Below, piece after piece: positions 50,901 through 61,207 of a stretch of 64,000 nucleotides of DNA (position 1 is the first letter of the stretch; each line of letters starts with the position of its first letter). The stretch spans positions 1,612,001 to 1,676,000 of the forward strand of contig NZ_CP049786.1 of assembly GCF_011290365.1 (NCBI RefSeq). The letters run 5' to 3'. This DNA comes from Leclercia sp. 29361 (GTDB taxonomy: Bacteria > Pseudomonadota > Gammaproteobacteria > Enterobacterales > Enterobacteriaceae). Position numbers and translations under genes: made by a program. The notes under the pieces were generated by a model. It did no database searches and was not told the origin of the DNA. It worked only from the letters and a program-made list of their open reading frames with translations.

Positions 50901-52405
50901 ACAGCGATCTGAACGAGAAGCTGCGCCACCGTCTGGAGCAGGCGGAAACGGAACGTACTCGCGCCCGTGAGGCGATGCGTAGCCACGCCGCGCAGCTGAG
51001 CCAGTACAGCCAGGTGCTGGCGTCGCTGAAAAGCTCCTTTGATACCAAGAAAGAGTTGCTGACTGACCTGCACAAAGAGCTGCAGGATATCGGTGTTCGG
51101 GCCGACAACGGGGCAGAGGAGCGGGCGCGTATTCGTCGTGACGAACTGCATGCCCAGCTCAGCAACAACCGTGCCCGCCGCAATCAGCTGGAAAAAGCGC
51201 TGACCTTCTGCGAGGCGGAGATGGATAACCTCACCCGTCGTCTGCGCAAGCTGGAACGCGATTACCACGAGAAGCGCGAGCAGGTCGTTACTGCCAAAGC
51301 GGGCTGGTGTGCTGTGATGCGGATGGTGAAAGACAACGGCGTTGAACGTCGTCTGCACCGCCGCGAGCTGGCCTATCTCTCCGGGGATGAGCTGCGCTCT
51401 ATGTCGGATAAGGCGCTCGGTGCGCTGCGTCTGGCGGTGGCGGATAACGAACACCTGCGCGATGTGCTGCGCATGTCGGAAGATCCAAAACGCCCTGAAC
51501 GCAAAATTCAGTTCTTCGTAGCGGTGTATCAGCACCTGCGCGAGCGTATTCGCCAGGACATTATCCGTACCGATGACCCGGTTGAAGCCATTGAACAGAT
51601 GGAGATCGAGCTGGGCCGTCTGACGGAAGAGCTCACCTCCCGCGAGCAGAAGCTGGCGATCAGCTCCCGCAGCGTGGCCAACATCATCCGTAAAACGATC
51701 CAGCGCGAGCAGAACCGTATTCGTCAGCTGAACCAGGGCCTGCAGAGCGTCTCCTTCGGCCAGGTCAACAGCGTGCGACTGAACGTCAACGTGCGTGAAG
51801 CCCACGCCACGTTGCTGGACGTGCTGGCTGAACAGCACGAGCAGCATCAGGATCTGTTCAACAGCAACCGCCTGACCTTCTCCGAAGCGCTGGCGAAGCT
51901 GTATCAGCGTCTGAACCCGCAGATTGATATGGGCCAGCGCACGCCGCAAACCATCGGCGAGGAGCTGCTGGACTACCGCAACTATCTCGAGATGGAAGTG
52001 GAAGTTAACCGTGGCTCCGACGGCTGGCTGCGTGCGGAATCCGGCGCCCTGTCGACCGGGGAAGCGATCGGTACCGGGATGTCGATTCTGGTGATGGTGG
52101 TGCAGAGCTGGGAAGATGAATCCCGTCGCCTGCGTGGCAAGGATATCTCGCCATGCCGCCTGCTGTTCCTCGATGAAGCCGCGCGTCTGGATGCCCGTTC
52201 CATCGCCACGCTGTTTGAACTGTGCGACCGTCTGGATATGCAGCTGATTATCGCGGCGCCGGAGAACATCAGTCCGGAGAAAGGCACCACCTATAAACTG
52301 GTGCGTAAGGTCTACCAGAACAGCGAGCACGTTCACGTTGTCGGCCTGCGCGGCTTTGCCCCGCAACCGCCGGAATCGCTTCCAGGAACGGCTGACGCCT
52401 CCTGA
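47957..52405 (+). CDS. mukB: Chromosome partition protein MukB (SMC)
   Basis: The 1482-residue SMC-like ATPase condenses and segregates chromosomes and interacts with topoisomerase IV through its hinge. The N-terminal head has Walker A GGNGAGKS (34-41). Two long coiled-coil regions flank a hinge near residues 650-780. The C-terminal head has the signature '[10 protein letters not shown]' and Walker B '[11 protein letters not shown]'. It is four residues shorter than the E. coli protein, at the C-terminal tail. It is translationally coupled to mukE. Confidence 0.98.
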   Translation: MIERGKFRSLTLINWNGFFARTFDLDELVTTLSGGNGAGKSTTMAAFVTALIPDLTLLHFRNTTEAGATSGSRDKGLHGKLKAGVCYSVLDVINSRHQRVVVGVRLQQVAGRDRKVDIKPFAIQGLPTSVQPTSLLTETLNDRQARVLTLQELKDKLEAIEGVQFKQFNSITEYHSLMFDLGVVARRLRSASDRSKYYRLIEASLYGGISSAITRSLRDYLLPENSGVRKAFQDMEAALRENRMTLEAIRVTQSDRDLFKHLISEATNYVAADYMRHANERRIHLDQALEYRRELFTSRQQLASEQYKHVEMARELSEHNGAEGDLEADYQAASDHLNLVQTALRQQEKIERYEADLDELQIRLEEQNEVVAEAADKQEENEGRAEAAELEVDELKSQLADYQQALDVQQTRAIQYNQALQALQRAKDLCHLPDLTPESADQWLETFQAKEQEATEKLLNLDQKMSVAQTAHSQFEQAYQLVAAINGPLARSEAWSVARELLRDGVNQRHQAEQVQPLRMRLNELEQRLREQQEAERLLAEFCKRQGKRIDIEDLEALHQELEARIASLSDSVSSASEQRMQLRQELEQLQSRIQNLMQRAPIWLAAQSSLSQLSEQCGEEFESSQEVTEYLQQLLEREREAIVERDEVGARKRAVDEEIERLSQPGGAEDARLNTLAERFGGVLLSEIYDDVSLEDAPYYSALYGPSRHAIVVPDLSLIADQLEGLEDCPEDLYLIEGDPQSFDDSVFGVDELEKAVVVKIADRQWRYSRFPTLPLFGRAARESRIESLHAERETLSERFATLSFDVQKTQRLHQAFSRFIGSHLAVAFDADPEAEIRKLTTRRGELERAISNHENDNQQSRVQFEQAKEGVAALNRILPRLNLLADDTLADRVDEIQERLDDAQEAARFVQQHGNQLAKLEPMLSVLQSDPEQFEQLKEDYAWSQQVQREARQQAFALTEVAQRRAHFSYSDSAEMLNGNSDLNEKLRHRLEQAETERTRAREAMRSHAAQLSQYSQVLASLKSSFDTKKELLTDLHKELQDIGVRADNGAEERARIRRDELHAQLSNNRARRNQLEKALTFCEAEMDNLTRRLRKLERDYHEKREQVVTAKAGWCAVMRMVKDNGVERRLHRRELAYLSGDELRSMSDKALGALRLAVADNEHLRDVLRMSEDPKRPERKIQFFVAVYQHLRERIRQDIIRTDDPVEAIEQMEIELGRLTEELTSREQKLAISSRSVANIIRKTIQREQNRIRQLNQGLQSVSFGQVNSVRLNVNVREAHATLLDVLAEQHEQHQDLFNSNRLTFSEALAKLYQRLNPQIDMGQRTPQTIGEELLDYRNYLEMEVEVNRGSDGWLRAESGALSTGEAIGTGMSILVMVVQSWEDESRRLRGKDISPCRLLFLDEAARLDARSIATLFELCDRLDMQLIIAAPENISPEKGTTYKLVRKVYQNSEHVHVVGLRGFAPQPPESLPGTADAS

Positions 52406-52425
52406 CGATTCTGAAAGTTACCCAT

Positions 52426-52452
52426 GGCGGCCTCCTGGCCGCCTTTTTTTAT
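52426..52452 (+). terminator. Terminator of cmoM-mukFEB
   Basis: GGCGGCC (52426-52432) and GGCCGCC (52437-52443) pair around TCCT, followed by a run of T residues. Confidence 0.92.
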
Positions 52453-52588
52453 TCCTTGAGCTTGTACTGGCGGCTGCGTTAACTTTAAACTTCTTTACAT
52501 AAGGCAAGGCTGGTGCCGGTCTGTCTTCCTATAATGAATTGAAGCCCCGGTGATGAGGGCGCGACGTAAAGCAAACAGGGGGCAAGGG

Positions 52589-54412
52589 ATGTTGCTGAAT
52601 AAAATGTACGGTCGTCAGCTGTCAGCACTCAGTTTGTGCCTGACGGTAGTAGTGGCTCCACTGTTTTCTGCCCGGGCCGATGAGCCCGAACTGGTTCCGG
52701 TCGATAGCTCCGCCACGATGGGCGCGCAGCCTACGTCGCTGTCACAACCGCTGGAGCAATCGCCAGCCACCGCCATGATGGCCGGTATCCGTCCGCTGCC
52801 TGCCGATGTCAGTGCGGAACAACGTCGCGAGCAGCTGCTCTCGGCTCTGCCTGCGGGTTACTCCCCGGTCTATCTTAATCAGCTTACGCTGCTGTATGCC
52901 GCACGTGACATGAAACCCATGTGGGACGATCGCGATGGTGTGCGGGCGTTCCAGCAACAGCTTGCCGAAGTCGCTATCGCCGGTTTCCAGCCGCAATTTA
53001 CCGCCTGGGTGGAACTGCTGACCCAGCCTGAGATAACCGGAATGGCGCGGGATGTGATCCTGTCGGATGCGATGATGGGCTATCTGCAGTTTGTGGCAGG
53101 GATCCCGGTCAACGGTAACCGCTGGCTCTATAGCACCAAACCTTACAAGATGGCGACACCGCCGCTGTCGGTGATTAACCAGTGGCAGCTGGCGCTGGAT
53201 AACGGGACGGTGCCGCATTTCATTGCCGGACTTGCGCCGACGCATCCGCAGTATTCGGTGATGCATCAGTCGCTGCTGGAGCTGGTGGCCGATACGCAAC
53301 CCTGGCCGCAGCTGCAGAGCACCACCAAACTGAGCCCGGGGCAGTGGAGCAGCGATGTTCCGGCCCTGCGTGAAATTTTGAAACGCTCCGGCGTGATCGA
53401 CGGCGGGCCAAAAATTGCCCTGCCGGGTGACGATCCGCAAAGCGTGGTTGTCAGTCCGTCAGCCCCACCGGTTGAGAAGAAAAAGAAGCCAGCCTCCAGC
53501 AAGCCGGCCTCCTATGACCGCAGCCTTGTTGAAGCGGTCAAAGCCTTCCAGACCACCCAGGGTCTGGGCGCCGACGGCGTGATTGGCCAGGGAACGCGTG
53601 ACGCGCTGAATCTCACACCAGCCCAGCGTGCCGGCGTGCTGGCGCTGAATATTCAGCGTCTGCGCCTGCTGCCGGCCACACTCTCCACCGGAATTATGGT
53701 GAATATTCCGGCTTTCTCGCTGGTTTATTATCAGAACGGTAATGAGGTACTGGCATCGCGAGTCATTGTTGGCCGTCCGGATCGTAAAACGCCGATGATG
53801 AGCAGCGCCCTGAATAACGTGGTGGTCAACCCGCCGTGGAATGTGCCACCGACGCTGGCACGCAATGATATTCTGCCGAAACTCTGGAATGACCCGGGAT
53901 ACCTCGAACGCCACAACTATACCGTTCTGCGGGGCTGGAACAGTAAAGAGGCTATCGATCCGTGGCGGGTAGACTGGGCGACCATCACGCCTTCTAATCT
54001 GCCGTTCCGCTTCCAGCAGGCTCCTGGAGCGCATAACTCGCTTGGGCGCTATAAGTTCAATATGCCAAGCTCGGACGCTATCTATCTGCACGATACGCCT
54101 AACCACAACCTGTTCCAGAAAGACGCTCGGGCGCTCAGCTCCGGCTGCGTGCGTGTAAACAAGGCGTCAGAACTGGCTAACATGCTGTTACAGGATGCAG
54201 GCTGGAACGACACACGAATCTCCGACGCGCTGAAGCAGGGCGACACGCGTTATGTGAATATCCGCCAAAATATTCCGGTTAATCTGTACTATCTGACCGC
54301 GTTTGTCGGCAAGGATGGTCGCACCCAGTATCGTACAGATATTTACAATTATGATGAGATTGCCCGATCGAACACTCAGATTCTGCCCAAGGCAGAGCAA
54401 TTGATCAGGTAA
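52589..54412 (+). CDS. ldtD: L,D-transpeptidase LdtD (YcbB)
   Basis: Periplasmic enzyme that makes 3-3 crosslinks in peptidoglycan and can bypass beta-lactam-inhibited transpeptidases. I chose the ATG at 52589 ([10 protein letters not shown], 607 residues), which matches the E. coli N terminus; 13 upstream in-frame codons are excluded. A signal peptide ends near residue 31 (FSARA). A peptidoglycan-binding domain (about 305-360, 'GLGADGVIG') precedes the YkuD catalytic domain with 'LHDTP' and the nucleophile Cys520 in 'SSGCVRV'. Confidence 0.96.
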   Translation: MLLNKMYGRQLSALSLCLTVVVAPLFSARADEPELVPVDSSATMGAQPTSLSQPLEQSPATAMMAGIRPLPADVSAEQRREQLLSALPAGYSPVYLNQLTLLYAARDMKPMWDDRDGVRAFQQQLAEVAIAGFQPQFTAWVELLTQPEITGMARDVILSDAMMGYLQFVAGIPVNGNRWLYSTKPYKMATPPLSVINQWQLALDNGTVPHFIAGLAPTHPQYSVMHQSLLELVADTQPWPQLQSTTKLSPGQWSSDVPALREILKRSGVIDGGPKIALPGDDPQSVVVSPSAPPVEKKKKPASSKPASYDRSLVEAVKAFQTTQGLGADGVIGQGTRDALNLTPAQRAGVLALNIQRLRLLPATLSTGIMVNIPAFSLVYYQNGNEVLASRVIVGRPDRKTPMMSSALNNVVVNPPWNVPPTLARNDILPKLWNDPGYLERHNYTVLRGWNSKEAIDPWRVDWATITPSNLPFRFQQAPGAHNSLGRYKFNMPSSDAIYLHDTPNHNLFQKDARALSSGCVRVNKASELANMLLQDAGWNDTRISDALKQGDTRYVNIRQNIPVNLYYLTAFVGKDGRTQYRTDIYNYDEIARSNTQILPKAEQLIR

Positions 54413-54455
54413 ATGAAGAAGTTCGGAAAATTCTGGTAGCCTGAGTCAGGAAAAG

Positions 54456-54492
54456 ATACGGGGTTTGCGGCTGCAAGCCCCGTATTTCCTGG
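54456..54492 (+). terminator. Terminator after ldtD
   Basis: A 13-bp stem (54456-54468 with 54473-54485, one wobble pair) closes a GGCT loop and is followed by TTTCCTGGTTTT. Confidence 0.8.
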
Positions 54493-54589
54493 TTTTGCTG
54501 CCTTGACGCTGACAGGTTTGCCCGGTAATGTGCCCTTCGTGCGCTGTATTGCATTTATACGATAACACTGACCTGTAGACCTGATTACC

Positions 54590-55138
54590 ATGGATAAATT
54601 CGACGCTAATCGCCGTAAGTTGCTGGCGTTAGGGGGCATTGCGCTGGGCGCTGCCATCTTACCGACGCCATCATTTGCTACGCTCTCTACCCCTCGACCA
54701 CGCATTTTGACGCTTAATAACCTGCATACAGGTGAGTCAATAAAAGCCGAGTTTTTTGATGGCCGGGGCTATATTCAGGATGAATTAGCAAAGCTTAATC
54801 ATTTTTTCCGGGATTTCCGCGCAAATAAGATTAAAGCCATCGATCCGGGATTATTCGATCAGCTTTTCCGCCTGCAGGGCCTGCTGGGCACCCGCAAACC
54901 GGTCCAGCTCATCTCTGGTTACCGCTCCCTTGATACCAATAACGAACTACGCGCCCGCAGCCGTGGGGTCGCTAAAAAAAGTTATCATACCAAAGGGCAG
55001 GCGATGGATTTTCATATTGAAGGCGTTTCGTTAGCCAATGTTCGCAAAGCTGCGTTATCTATGCGCGCAGGTGGTGTAGGATATTACCCACGTAGCAACT
55101 TTGTGCATATTGATACCGGGCCACTGCGGCACTGGTAA
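54590..55138 (+). CDS. ycbK: DUF882/M15-type Tat-exported peptidase YcbK
   Basis: The 182-residue protein has a twin-arginine signal (N-R-R-K-L-L-A-L-G, residues 8-16; cleavage near PSFA). The mature part is a peptidase M15-like domain with zinc-ligand candidates in '[10 protein letters not shown]' and 'FVHIDTGP'. It is probably a murein DD-endopeptidase-like enzyme in the periplasm; substrate is unproven. It sits between ldtD and gloC, 19 bp before gloC. Confidence 0.94.
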   Translation: MDKFDANRRKLLALGGIALGAAILPTPSFATLSTPRPRILTLNNLHTGESIKAEFFDGRGYIQDELAKLNHFFRDFRANKIKAIDPGLFDQLFRLQGLLGTRKPVQLISGYRSLDTNNELRARSRGVAKKSYHTKGQAMDFHIEGVSLANVRKAALSMRAGGVGYYPRSNFVHIDTGPLRHW

Positions 55139-55157
55139 TAACGAAATCAGGAGCAGT

Positions 55158-55805
55158 ATGAACTATCGTATTATTCCGGTCACCGCGTTCTCCCAGAACT
55201 GTTCGATTATCTGGTGCGAACAAACCAAACTGGCCGCCCTGGTCGATCCCGGTGGTGATGCAGAGAAGATCAAACAGGAAGTCGCTGCCGCTGGCGTGAC
55301 CTTAATGCAGATTTTACTCACCCACGGTCATCTCGATCACGTGGGCGCTGCGGCCGAGCTGGCGCAACACTACGGTGTGCCGATTGTGGGTCCGGAAAAA
55401 GAAGATGAGTTCTGGCTGCAGGGCTTGCCGTCACAGAGCCGGATGTTCGGTCTGGATGAGTGTCTGCCGTTGACGCCAGATCGCTGGCTGAACGAAGGTG
55501 AGAGCGTCAGCGTCGGCAATGTGACTTTACAGGTGTTGCATTGCCCGGGCCATACGCCAGGCCACATTGTCTTCTTTGATGATCAGTCGCGTCTGCTGAT
55601 TTCCGGCGACGTGATCTTTAAAGGCGGAGTAGGGCGCAGTGATTTCCCACGTGGCGATCACGGTCAGCTGATTCGCTCAATTAAAGAGAAGTTATTGCCG
55701 CTGGGGGATGATGTGACCTTTATCTCCGGCCACGGCCCGATGTCGACGCTGGGCTACGAACGGCTGCACAACCCGTTCCTGCAGGATGAAATGCCTGTCT
55801 GGTAA
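55158..55805 (+). CDS. gloC: Hydroxyacylglutathione hydrolase GloC (type II glyoxalase)
   Basis: Hydrolyses S-D-lactoylglutathione in methylglyoxal detoxification. The ATG at 55158 is preceded by AGGAG and gives 215 residues ([10 protein letters not shown]), the length of E. coli YcbL/GloC. The metallo-beta-lactamase motif THGHLDH includes H56, H58, D60 and H61; later metal ligands lie in 'CPGHTPGH' and 'SGHGPMS'. Confidence 0.96.
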   Translation: MNYRIIPVTAFSQNCSIIWCEQTKLAALVDPGGDAEKIKQEVAAAGVTLMQILLTHGHLDHVGAAAELAQHYGVPIVGPEKEDEFWLQGLPSQSRMFGLDECLPLTPDRWLNEGESVSVGNVTLQVLHCPGHTPGHIVFFDDQSRLLISGDVIFKGGVGRSDFPRGDHGQLIRSIKEKLLPLGDDVTFISGHGPMSTLGYERLHNPFLQDEMPVW

Positions 55806-55815
55806 TGACGAATTA

Positions 55816-55846
55816 AAAAAGCCTGCTTTAAGCAGGCTTTTTTTTG
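55816..55846 (+). terminator. Terminator after gloC
   Basis: AGCCTGCT (55820-55827) pairs with AGCAGGCT (55831-55838) around TTA, followed by a run of T residues. Confidence 0.92.
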
Positions 55847-55896
55847 CCCGGCGACCGGGCTTTTGTAGGCCGGGCAAACGCAGTGCCGCCCGGCTT
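55845..55896. repeat. REP-like palindromic element between gloC and aspC
   Basis: A short palindrome GCCCGG-CGA-CCGGGC (55846-55860) is followed by TTGTAGGCCGGG with a complementary CCCGGC 15-20 bases later (to 55894). The TTGTAGGCCGG opening and GC-rich stem are typical of enterobacterial REP/BIME units at 3' ends of convergent genes. Confidence 0.7.
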
Positions 55897-55902
55897 AACG
55901 TT

Positions 55903-57093
55903 TTACAGCACAGCCACAATCGCTTCGCACAGCGGAGCCATGTTATCCGGCGTCATACCCGCCACGTTGACACGACCTGAAGCCACTGCGTACACGCCAA
56001 ATTCTTCACGCAGACGCAGGACCTGCTCTTTGGTCAGGCCGCTGAAGGAGAACATGCCATTCTGCTTAATGATGAAGCTGAAGTCGCGATCCGCGCCTTT
56101 TTCCGCCAGGGTGTTCACGAACAGCAGACGCATGCGCTGAATACGCTGACGCATGTCGTTCAGTTCCTGTTCCCAGATAGCGCGCAGGGCGTCATTGCTG
56201 AGAATAGTCGCAACGACTGACGCACCGTGAGCCGGTGGGTTGGAGTAGTTAGCACGAATAACGGATTTCATCTGGCTGAACGCACGATCGACGGTCTGCT
56301 CATCGGCAGCCACCAGCGTACAGGCACCTACGCGCTCATTGTACAGACCGAAGTTCTTGGAATAGGAGCTGGCAACAATCAGCTCTTTATGCAGCGCAGC
56401 GAACGCACGCAGGCCTTCAGCATCTTCTTCCAGACCACGGGCAAAGCCCTGATAAGCGAAGTCGAACAGCGGCAGCCAGCCTTTTTCAACCGACAGTTTC
56501 GCCAGCTGTTCCCACTGCTCCAGCGTTGGATCGATGCCGGTTGGGTTATGGCAGCAGCCGTGGAACAGCACCACATCACCCGCCTGCGCTTCGCTCAGGC
56601 TGGCCAGCAGACCGTCAAAGTCGAGAGTGTGGTTGGCCGCGTCATAGTAAGCATATTCACGCACTTCCAGGCCCGCAGAGTTGAAGACGCTCTTATGGTT
56701 CGGCCAGCTCGGGTTGCTCACCCAGACGGTTTTTACGCTGGTATTTTTGGCGAGGAAATCCGCTGCCACGCGCAGGGCGCCAGTACCGCCAGGGGTCTGT
56801 GCGGTGCGGGCGCGCTTATCACTGATAATCGCGTTGCCTTTGCCGAACAGCAGCTCCTGAGTGCAACGACCAAATTCCGGAATACCGTCGATGCCGAGGT
56901 AGTTTTTGGTATTTTCGTTCTCCAGCAGATACTGCTCAGCTTTTTTAACGCTGGTCAGTACCGGGGTCTTGCCGGTCTCATCTTTATAGACACCAATACC
57001 CAGGTTGATTTTTCCAGGGCGGTCATCGGCACGAAACAGATCGGCCAGGCCCAGAATCGGGTCGGCAGGGGCGGCGGTAATGTTCTCAAACAT
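55903..57093 (-). CDS. aspC: Aspartate aminotransferase
   Basis: The PLP enzyme makes aspartate from oxaloacetate and also acts on aromatic 2-oxo acids. The 396 residues match E. coli AspC, with the Schiff-base lysine K246 in 'SYSKNFGLY' and 'CCHNPTG' near residue 181. It is transcribed leftward, convergent with gloC across the REP-like element. Confidence 0.98.
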   Translation of the reverse strand: MFENITAAPADPILGLADLFRADDRPGKINLGIGVYKDETGKTPVLTSVKKAEQYLLENENTKNYLGIDGIPEFGRCTQELLFGKGNAIISDKRARTAQTPGGTGALRVAADFLAKNTSVKTVWVSNPSWPNHKSVFNSAGLEVREYAYYDAANHTLDFDGLLASLSEAQAGDVVLFHGCCHNPTGIDPTLEQWEQLAKLSVEKGWLPLFDFAYQGFARGLEEDAEGLRAFAALHKELIVASSYSKNFGLYNERVGACTLVAADEQTVDRAFSQMKSVIRANYSNPPAHGASVVATILSNDALRAIWEQELNDMRQRIQRMRLLFVNTLAEKGADRDFSFIIKQNGMFSFSGLTKEQVLRLREEFGVYAVASGRVNVAGMTPDNMAPLCEAIVAVL

Positions 57094-57222
57094 GACGAAG
57101 TTCCATTGTGGTTACGGAAGTGAAATCCGCTATCAGGTTAACGATAGTTCTACAAAATGCCAACCGTTTGCTACAAAAAGCGTGCGGCTTTTCAAAAGTC
57201 GCCATTTTTAGCTTTCGGGCAT

Positions 57223-57254
57223 AAAAAAACAGGGCCGAAGCCCTGTTTTTTAGA
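57223..57254 (-). terminator. Terminator after ompF
   Basis: ACAGGGC (57229-57235) and GCCCTGT (57240-57246) pair around CGAA; read leftward this is a UUCG tetraloop hairpin followed by a U-run. Confidence 0.93.
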
Positions 57255-57277
57255 CATATAACAAAGTGGTGTACTGA

Positions 57278-58357
57278 TTAGAACTGGTAAACGATACCCA
57301 CGCCCGCCTGGTCGTCGGTAGACAGGCCAGTTGCTTCGGTGTAGTTGTTGTCATCCAGCAGGTTGAAGCGGTACGCAGCGTACACGTTCATGTTCTTGTT
57401 GAAGTAGTACCAGGTACCCACTTCTACGTATTTCACCAGGTCAGCATCGCCACCGGAGAAACCGTTACGCGCGGTCAGATCTTTACCTTTGGACTGAACG
57501 TAGCCCACGGACGGACGCAGACCGAAGTCGAACTGGTACTGAACCACAGCTTCAACGTTCTGGGTTTTGTTAGCGAACTGGTCGTCGCTTTCACGAGTCA
57601 TGTTCTGAGATTCGCCGTACATTACCGCTGCGTACAGGTTGTTTGCGTCATATTTAACGGAGGTTGCCCAGCCTTCAGCACGTTCGCCTTTACCGTCAAC
57701 ACTCTGCGCAGTAGAGCGGTCAGAGTTGGAGTAGGCTGCGGTTACGTTGAAGCCTTCAGCGAAGTCATAACCCAGAGAGTAGCTGCCGCCGTCGCCGTTC
57801 TGACGTGAGGTGGTGTGGCCAGATTCGTTTTTGCCCTGGTACTGCAGACCCAGTGACAGGCCGTCAACCAGACCGAAGAAGTCAGAGTTACGGTAGGTAG
57901 CCAGACCGGTGCTACGTGCAGTCATGAAGTTGTCAGTAGCAGCCAGGGAGTCGCCGCCCCAGATGACGAACATATCGGTAGAAGCCAGCGCATCGTAGAA
58001 CACGCCGTAGTTACGACCGTAATCGAATGAACCGTAATCACCGGTTTTCAGGCCTGCGAATGCCAAACGGGTTTTAGTACCCTGAGCACCTTCCTGAGAA
58101 GAGGCGTCCATGTTGTATTCCCACTGACCGTAACCGGCCAGCTGGTCATTAATCTGAGTTTCGCCTTTAAAGCCGATACGCGCATAGGTGGTATCACCGT
58201 TGTTGGTGTCACCGTTGGTGGTCCAGATATGCTCACCAACTGCTTTGCCGTAGAAGTCCAGCTTGTTAGCGTTTTTGTTATAGATTTCTGCTGCGTTAGC
58301 TGCACCGGCTGCCAGCAGGGCAGGGATAACCACTGCCAGGATATTGCGCTTCATCAT
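57278..58357 (-). CDS. ompF: Outer-membrane porin OmpF with altered loop 3
   Basis: General diffusion porin, 359 residues, with a signal peptide of 22 residues (cleavage after AANA; mature AEIYNK). It is a 16-strand barrel ending in VYQF. The 5' region and neighbours (aspC, asnS) identify it as the ompF locus. Barrel strands such as 'GFKGETQIN' and '[11 protein letters not shown]' are typical, but the constriction loop reads [10 protein letters not shown] where OmpF/OmpC-type porins have DMLPEFGGDT. The acidic constriction residue equivalent to Glu117 is therefore Ile. The protein should still form a trimeric channel, with different selectivity. Confidence 0.95.
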   Translation of the reverse strand: MMKRNILAVVIPALLAAGAANAAEIYNKNANKLDFYGKAVGEHIWTTNGDTNNGDTTYARIGFKGETQINDQLAGYGQWEYNMDASSQEGAQGTKTRLAFAGLKTGDYGSFDYGRNYGVFYDALASTDMFVIWGGDSLAATDNFMTARSTGLATYRNSDFFGLVDGLSLGLQYQGKNESGHTTSRQNGDGGSYSLGYDFAEGFNVTAAYSNSDRSTAQSVDGKGERAEGWATSVKYDANNLYAAVMYGESQNMTRESDDQFANKTQNVEAVVQYQFDFGLRPSVGYVQSKGKDLTARNGFSGGDADLVKYVEVGTWYYFNKNMNVYAAYRFNLLDDNNYTEATGLSTDDQAGVGIVYQF

Positions 58358-58519
58358 TATTTATTACCCTCATTGGTTTTTTTATGACACTCGCCACTGC
58401 CGTCAATAAATTCTGTCAATAAATATTTCCGGAACTATTGATGAGAGTTTGGTGTCTTTATGTGTCTGACAGGCATCTTTCCATTCAAATAAACGTTTCG
58501 CTAGCCTGAAAGTGCTACA

Positions 58520-58575
58520 AACCTAAAGAATCAGTTACAATAAGAAAATATGTGTAACAAAACGTGTATTTTAAG
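58520..58575 (-). promoter_or_regulatory. OmpR-box cluster of the ompF promoter
   Basis: Read leftward, this segment contains GTTACACATATTTTC and GTAACTG-type sequences resembling the E. coli OmpR boxes F1-F3 that precede the ompF core promoter. Exact box borders need a matrix search. Confidence 0.55.
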
Positions 58576-58691
58576 GAACTTTGTGAGGCATCTCAAAGTT
58601 CAGAGTTGAGTGGCGAAAAATAAAGCTTCACTAATTCTATCTATATGAATTGCTTATCTTAATTTTAGATAATGACTTTTTTTATGATCCG

Positions 58692-58774
58692 AAGCATTAG
58701 CAAACTATTTTTCTTATCCCTAATGATGGACGTCTGGATAGCCGACTTTTTGCACGAAAAGTGTGCTAATGCTT
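58692..58774. repeat. 11-bp inverted repeat in the ompF-asnS gap
   Basis: AAGCATTAGCA (58692-58702) is repeated perfectly in inverse orientation as TGCTAATGCTT (58764-58774), with 61 bp between. CTTATC and GATAAG also recur around it. It could be a binding-site pair or a long RNA hairpin. Confidence 0.6.
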
Positions 58775-58920
58775 GAGATAAGTATTAGGCGCAATAAGAC
58801 TACGGTTTATTTTGTGTGCAAAGATGTTTCATGGAAATAAAGCGTAACAGTGCAGAGGATCCGGCGGGGTTGCTCTTTAAGGAGAATGACTTTCAACTGA
58901 CAAAAGTTGACAGTGCAGAA

Positions 58921-58955
58921 TAAAATAATGGCCAGCAGAGGCTGGCCATTGAGTG
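58921..58955 (-). terminator. Terminator after asnS
   Basis: AATGGCCAGC (58927-58936) and GCTGGCCATT (58941-58950) pair around AGAG. Read leftward it is followed by ATTTTA. Confidence 0.85.
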
Positions 58956-58963
58956 TTATTGAA

Positions 58964-60364
58964 TCAGAATGTGGCGCTGCGCGGAGTACGCGGGAATGGA
59001 ATCACATCACGGACGTTCTGAACACCGGTCACGTAAGCGATCAGGCGCTCGAAGCCGAGACCGAAACCGGAGTGCGGCACGGTGCCGTAACGGCGTAAAT
59101 CGCGGTACCACCAGTAGTCCTCTTTGTTGAGGCCCATCTCAGCCATACGCGCATCCAGCACATCCAGACGCTCTTCACGCTGTGAACCACCGATGATTTC
59201 ACCGATGCCTGGGGCAAGAACGTCCATCGCGGCGACGGTTTTACCGTCTTCGTTAAGGCGCATATAGAACGCCTTGATGTCTTTCGGATAGTTTTTCACG
59301 ACCACCGGCGCTTTGAAGTGTTTCTCGGCGAGGTAGCGTTCGTGTTCGGAGGAGAGATCAACACCCCAGTACACCGGGTTTTCAAACTTCTGACCGCAGT
59401 TTTCGAGGATGGTCACCGCATCAGTGTAATCCACCTGTGCGAAGTCAGCAGAGACGAAACGCTCCAGACGGGAGATCGCATCGCTGTCCACGCGCTCGGC
59501 GAAGAACTTCATGTCATCTGCACGCTCGGTGAGCACCGCGTTAAAGACGTACTTCAGCATTGCTTCCGCCAGGCCAGCCACGTCGTCGAGGTTGGCGAAG
59601 GCCACTTCCGGCTCCAGCATCCAGAACTCCGCCAGGTGGCGGCTGGTGTTGGAGTTTTCAGCACGGAAGGTTGGGCCGAAGGTGTAGATTTTAGACAGTG
59701 CACAGGCGTAGGTTTCGCCGTTCAGCTGGCCAGATACGGTCAGGAAGGACTCTTTGCCAAAGAAATCTTTGTCGTAGTCCACTTTGCCTTCCGGCGTGCG
59801 CGGCAGGTTTTCCATGTCCAGGGTGGAGACGCGGAACATCTCGCCAGCGCCTTCGGTGTCGGAGGCGGTGATCAGCGGGGTGGAGACCCAGAAGTAGCCC
59901 TGCTCGTCAAAGAAACGGTGCAGCGCCTGCGCCAGAGTGTGACGAACACGGGCCACGGCACCAATCATGTTGGTACGCGGGCGCAGGTGAGCCACTTCGC
60001 GAAGATATTCGATGCTGTGGCGTTTTGCCGCCATCGGGTAGGTATCCGGATCTTCAACCCAGCCGGTCACTTCAATCGAGGTGGCCTGCAGTTCATAGCT
60101 CTGACCCTGACCCTGAGAGGCCACGATTTTACCGGTGACCACTACGGAACAACCGGTGGTCAGACGCAGCACTTCCTGATTGTAATTGGGCAGAGAATTA
60201 TTAATAACGGCCTGTACAGGATCAAAGCAGGAACCGTCATAAACGGCGAGGAAAGAAAAGCCAGCTTTTGAATCTCGGCGGGTACGCACCCATCCGCGCA
60301 CGGTGACTTCGCTGTCAACGGCTACGCGGCCCTGGAGTACGTCGGCTACAGGCACAACGCTCAT
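58964..60364 (-). CDS. asnS: Asparaginyl-tRNA synthetase
   Basis: Class IIb synthetase, 466 residues as in E. coli. An N-terminal OB-fold anticodon-binding domain (about 17-100) is followed by the catalytic domain, with motif 2 '[15 protein letters not shown]' and motif 3 '[12 protein letters not shown]' near the C terminus. It is transcribed leftward. In K-12 pncB lies beyond it; here an accessory locus follows. Confidence 0.98.
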   Translation of the reverse strand: MSVVPVADVLQGRVAVDSEVTVRGWVRTRRDSKAGFSFLAVYDGSCFDPVQAVINNSLPNYNQEVLRLTTGCSVVVTGKIVASQGQGQSYELQATSIEVTGWVEDPDTYPMAAKRHSIEYLREVAHLRPRTNMIGAVARVRHTLAQALHRFFDEQGYFWVSTPLITASDTEGAGEMFRVSTLDMENLPRTPEGKVDYDKDFFGKESFLTVSGQLNGETYACALSKIYTFGPTFRAENSNTSRHLAEFWMLEPEVAFANLDDVAGLAEAMLKYVFNAVLTERADDMKFFAERVDSDAISRLERFVSADFAQVDYTDAVTILENCGQKFENPVYWGVDLSSEHERYLAEKHFKAPVVVKNYPKDIKAFYMRLNEDGKTVAAMDVLAPGIGEIIGGSQREERLDVLDARMAEMGLNKEDYWWYRDLRRYGTVPHSGFGLGFERLIAYVTGVQNVRDVIPFPRTPRSATF

Positions 60365-60399
60365 AATAATCTCTCTATGTAGTCCAATAATAAAATCTG

Positions 60400-60423
60400 T
60401 ATCCCCTTCAATGGGGGGATATC
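60400..60423 (-). terminator. Possible terminator after the AsnC-type regulator gene
   Basis: ATCCCC and GGGGAT can pair across a short AT-rich loop between the regulator stop and asnS. The T-run is weak and the call is tentative. Confidence 0.4.
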
Positions 60424-60539
60424 TATGTTACCTGTCATCTTCCATCAGACAAGTAGAATTCGCATATGAAAGCGCGGATTTCGGAAATAATAATAGTGCA
60501 GACACTTTCCTTACCCTCTGTCATTGCCTTTCGTGTGGA

Positions 60540-61001
60540 CTACTCAATCATCACTGTCATCTCCTGCTTAGCATTTTGCATCGAGACAATGGTGCGGAAG
60601 GATTTAATATTTCCCGAAGCGAAGAACAGTTCGCGGGTCAGCGCCTCGTATTCCGCCATATCGCGCACGTTAATCATCAGCAGAAAATCGAAATCTCCGG
60701 TGACGTAATAGACCTGCTGCACTTGCGGACAATTCACGAACCGCTGCTTATCTTCCTCCAGCAGGTCCAGACGTTCGTTCTCAATAGTGACCTGAACCAT
60801 GATGGTGATCGGGCGACCCACCTTACTGGCGTCCACCACGCTGACGCTGCCCTTGATAATACCCGCCTCCTCCAGCGCAGCGATCCGGCGATTAACCGCC
60901 GAGGCAGACAGGCTGACGCGATCGGCAATTTCCCGCTGTGAGAGGCGGTTCGTCTGCTGCAAAAGTGTGAGGATTTTTTTATCCCACGTATCCAGTTTCA
61001 T
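60540..61001 (-). CDS. Lrp/AsnC-family transcriptional regulator
   Basis: The 153-residue protein has an N-terminal helix-turn-helix (about 4-60, 'LSQREIADRVSLSASAVNRRI') and a RAM-type ligand/oligomerisation domain ('VTGDFDFLLMINVRD'). It is clearly paralogous to Lrp but not the same protein. It is divergent from the diaminopropionate ammonia-lyase gene, and a 31-bp inverted repeat lies between them. It is therefore probably the local regulator, sensing an amino acid such as the lyase substrate; this is inference from position. Confidence 0.9.
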   Translation of the reverse strand: MKLDTWDKKILTLLQQTNRLSQREIADRVSLSASAVNRRIAALEEAGIIKGSVSVVDASKVGRPITIMVQVTIENERLDLLEEDKQRFVNCPQVQQVYYVTGDFDFLLMINVRDMAEYEALTRELFFASGNIKSFRTIVSMQNAKQEMTVMIE

Positions 61002-61033
61002 TATGTCGACAGCCTTAAAACAGTGTGTTCCGT

Positions 61034-61064
61034 CTCACTAATGCAATTTTGTTGCGTTAATGAG
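61034..61064. promoter_or_regulatory. 31-bp inverted repeat, likely operator of the divergent locus
   Basis: CTCACTAATGCAA (61034-61046) and TTGCGTTAATGAG (61052-61064) match as an inverted repeat at 11 of 13 positions around a 5-base spacer. It lies 33 bp before the regulator start and 144 bp before the lyase start, a suitable place for an Lrp-type dimer to control both promoters. Confidence 0.65.
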
Positions 61065-61207
61065 GTAAATGAGGATGAGCGTTGCGTATTGGTGGTCAAT
61101 ATTGCGCCATTTACGCATTGGGCGAAGTGTACCATCACAAGCATCAGGAAAACGTTAGAACGCTTCACATAGTCAGTCCACGCGATTCACACGATAAAGG
61201 TGCACAT

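Larger units (their letters stand above)
58358..58963 (-). promoter_or_regulatory. ompF upstream regulatory region and asnS 3' gap
   Basis: This 606-bp stretch has no gene I can support. The 110 bp next to ompF are closely related to the E. coli ompF leader, including the GAGGGTAATAAATA segment just before ATG that pairs with MicF sRNA. Further out (58576-58900) the DNA is AT-rich with inverted repeats, where E. coli has distal OmpR and IHF sites. The asnS terminator lies at the far end. Confidence 0.7.

Noticed and set aside
50348-52366. Leftward open frame of 672 codons inside mukB
   Set aside because: It is antisense to mukB with no domain, signal or ribosome-binding site.
60303-60941. 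Rightward open frame of 212 codons spanning the asnS-regulator gap
   Set aside because: It is antisense to the AsnC-type regulator and the start of asnS, and it has no family resemblance.
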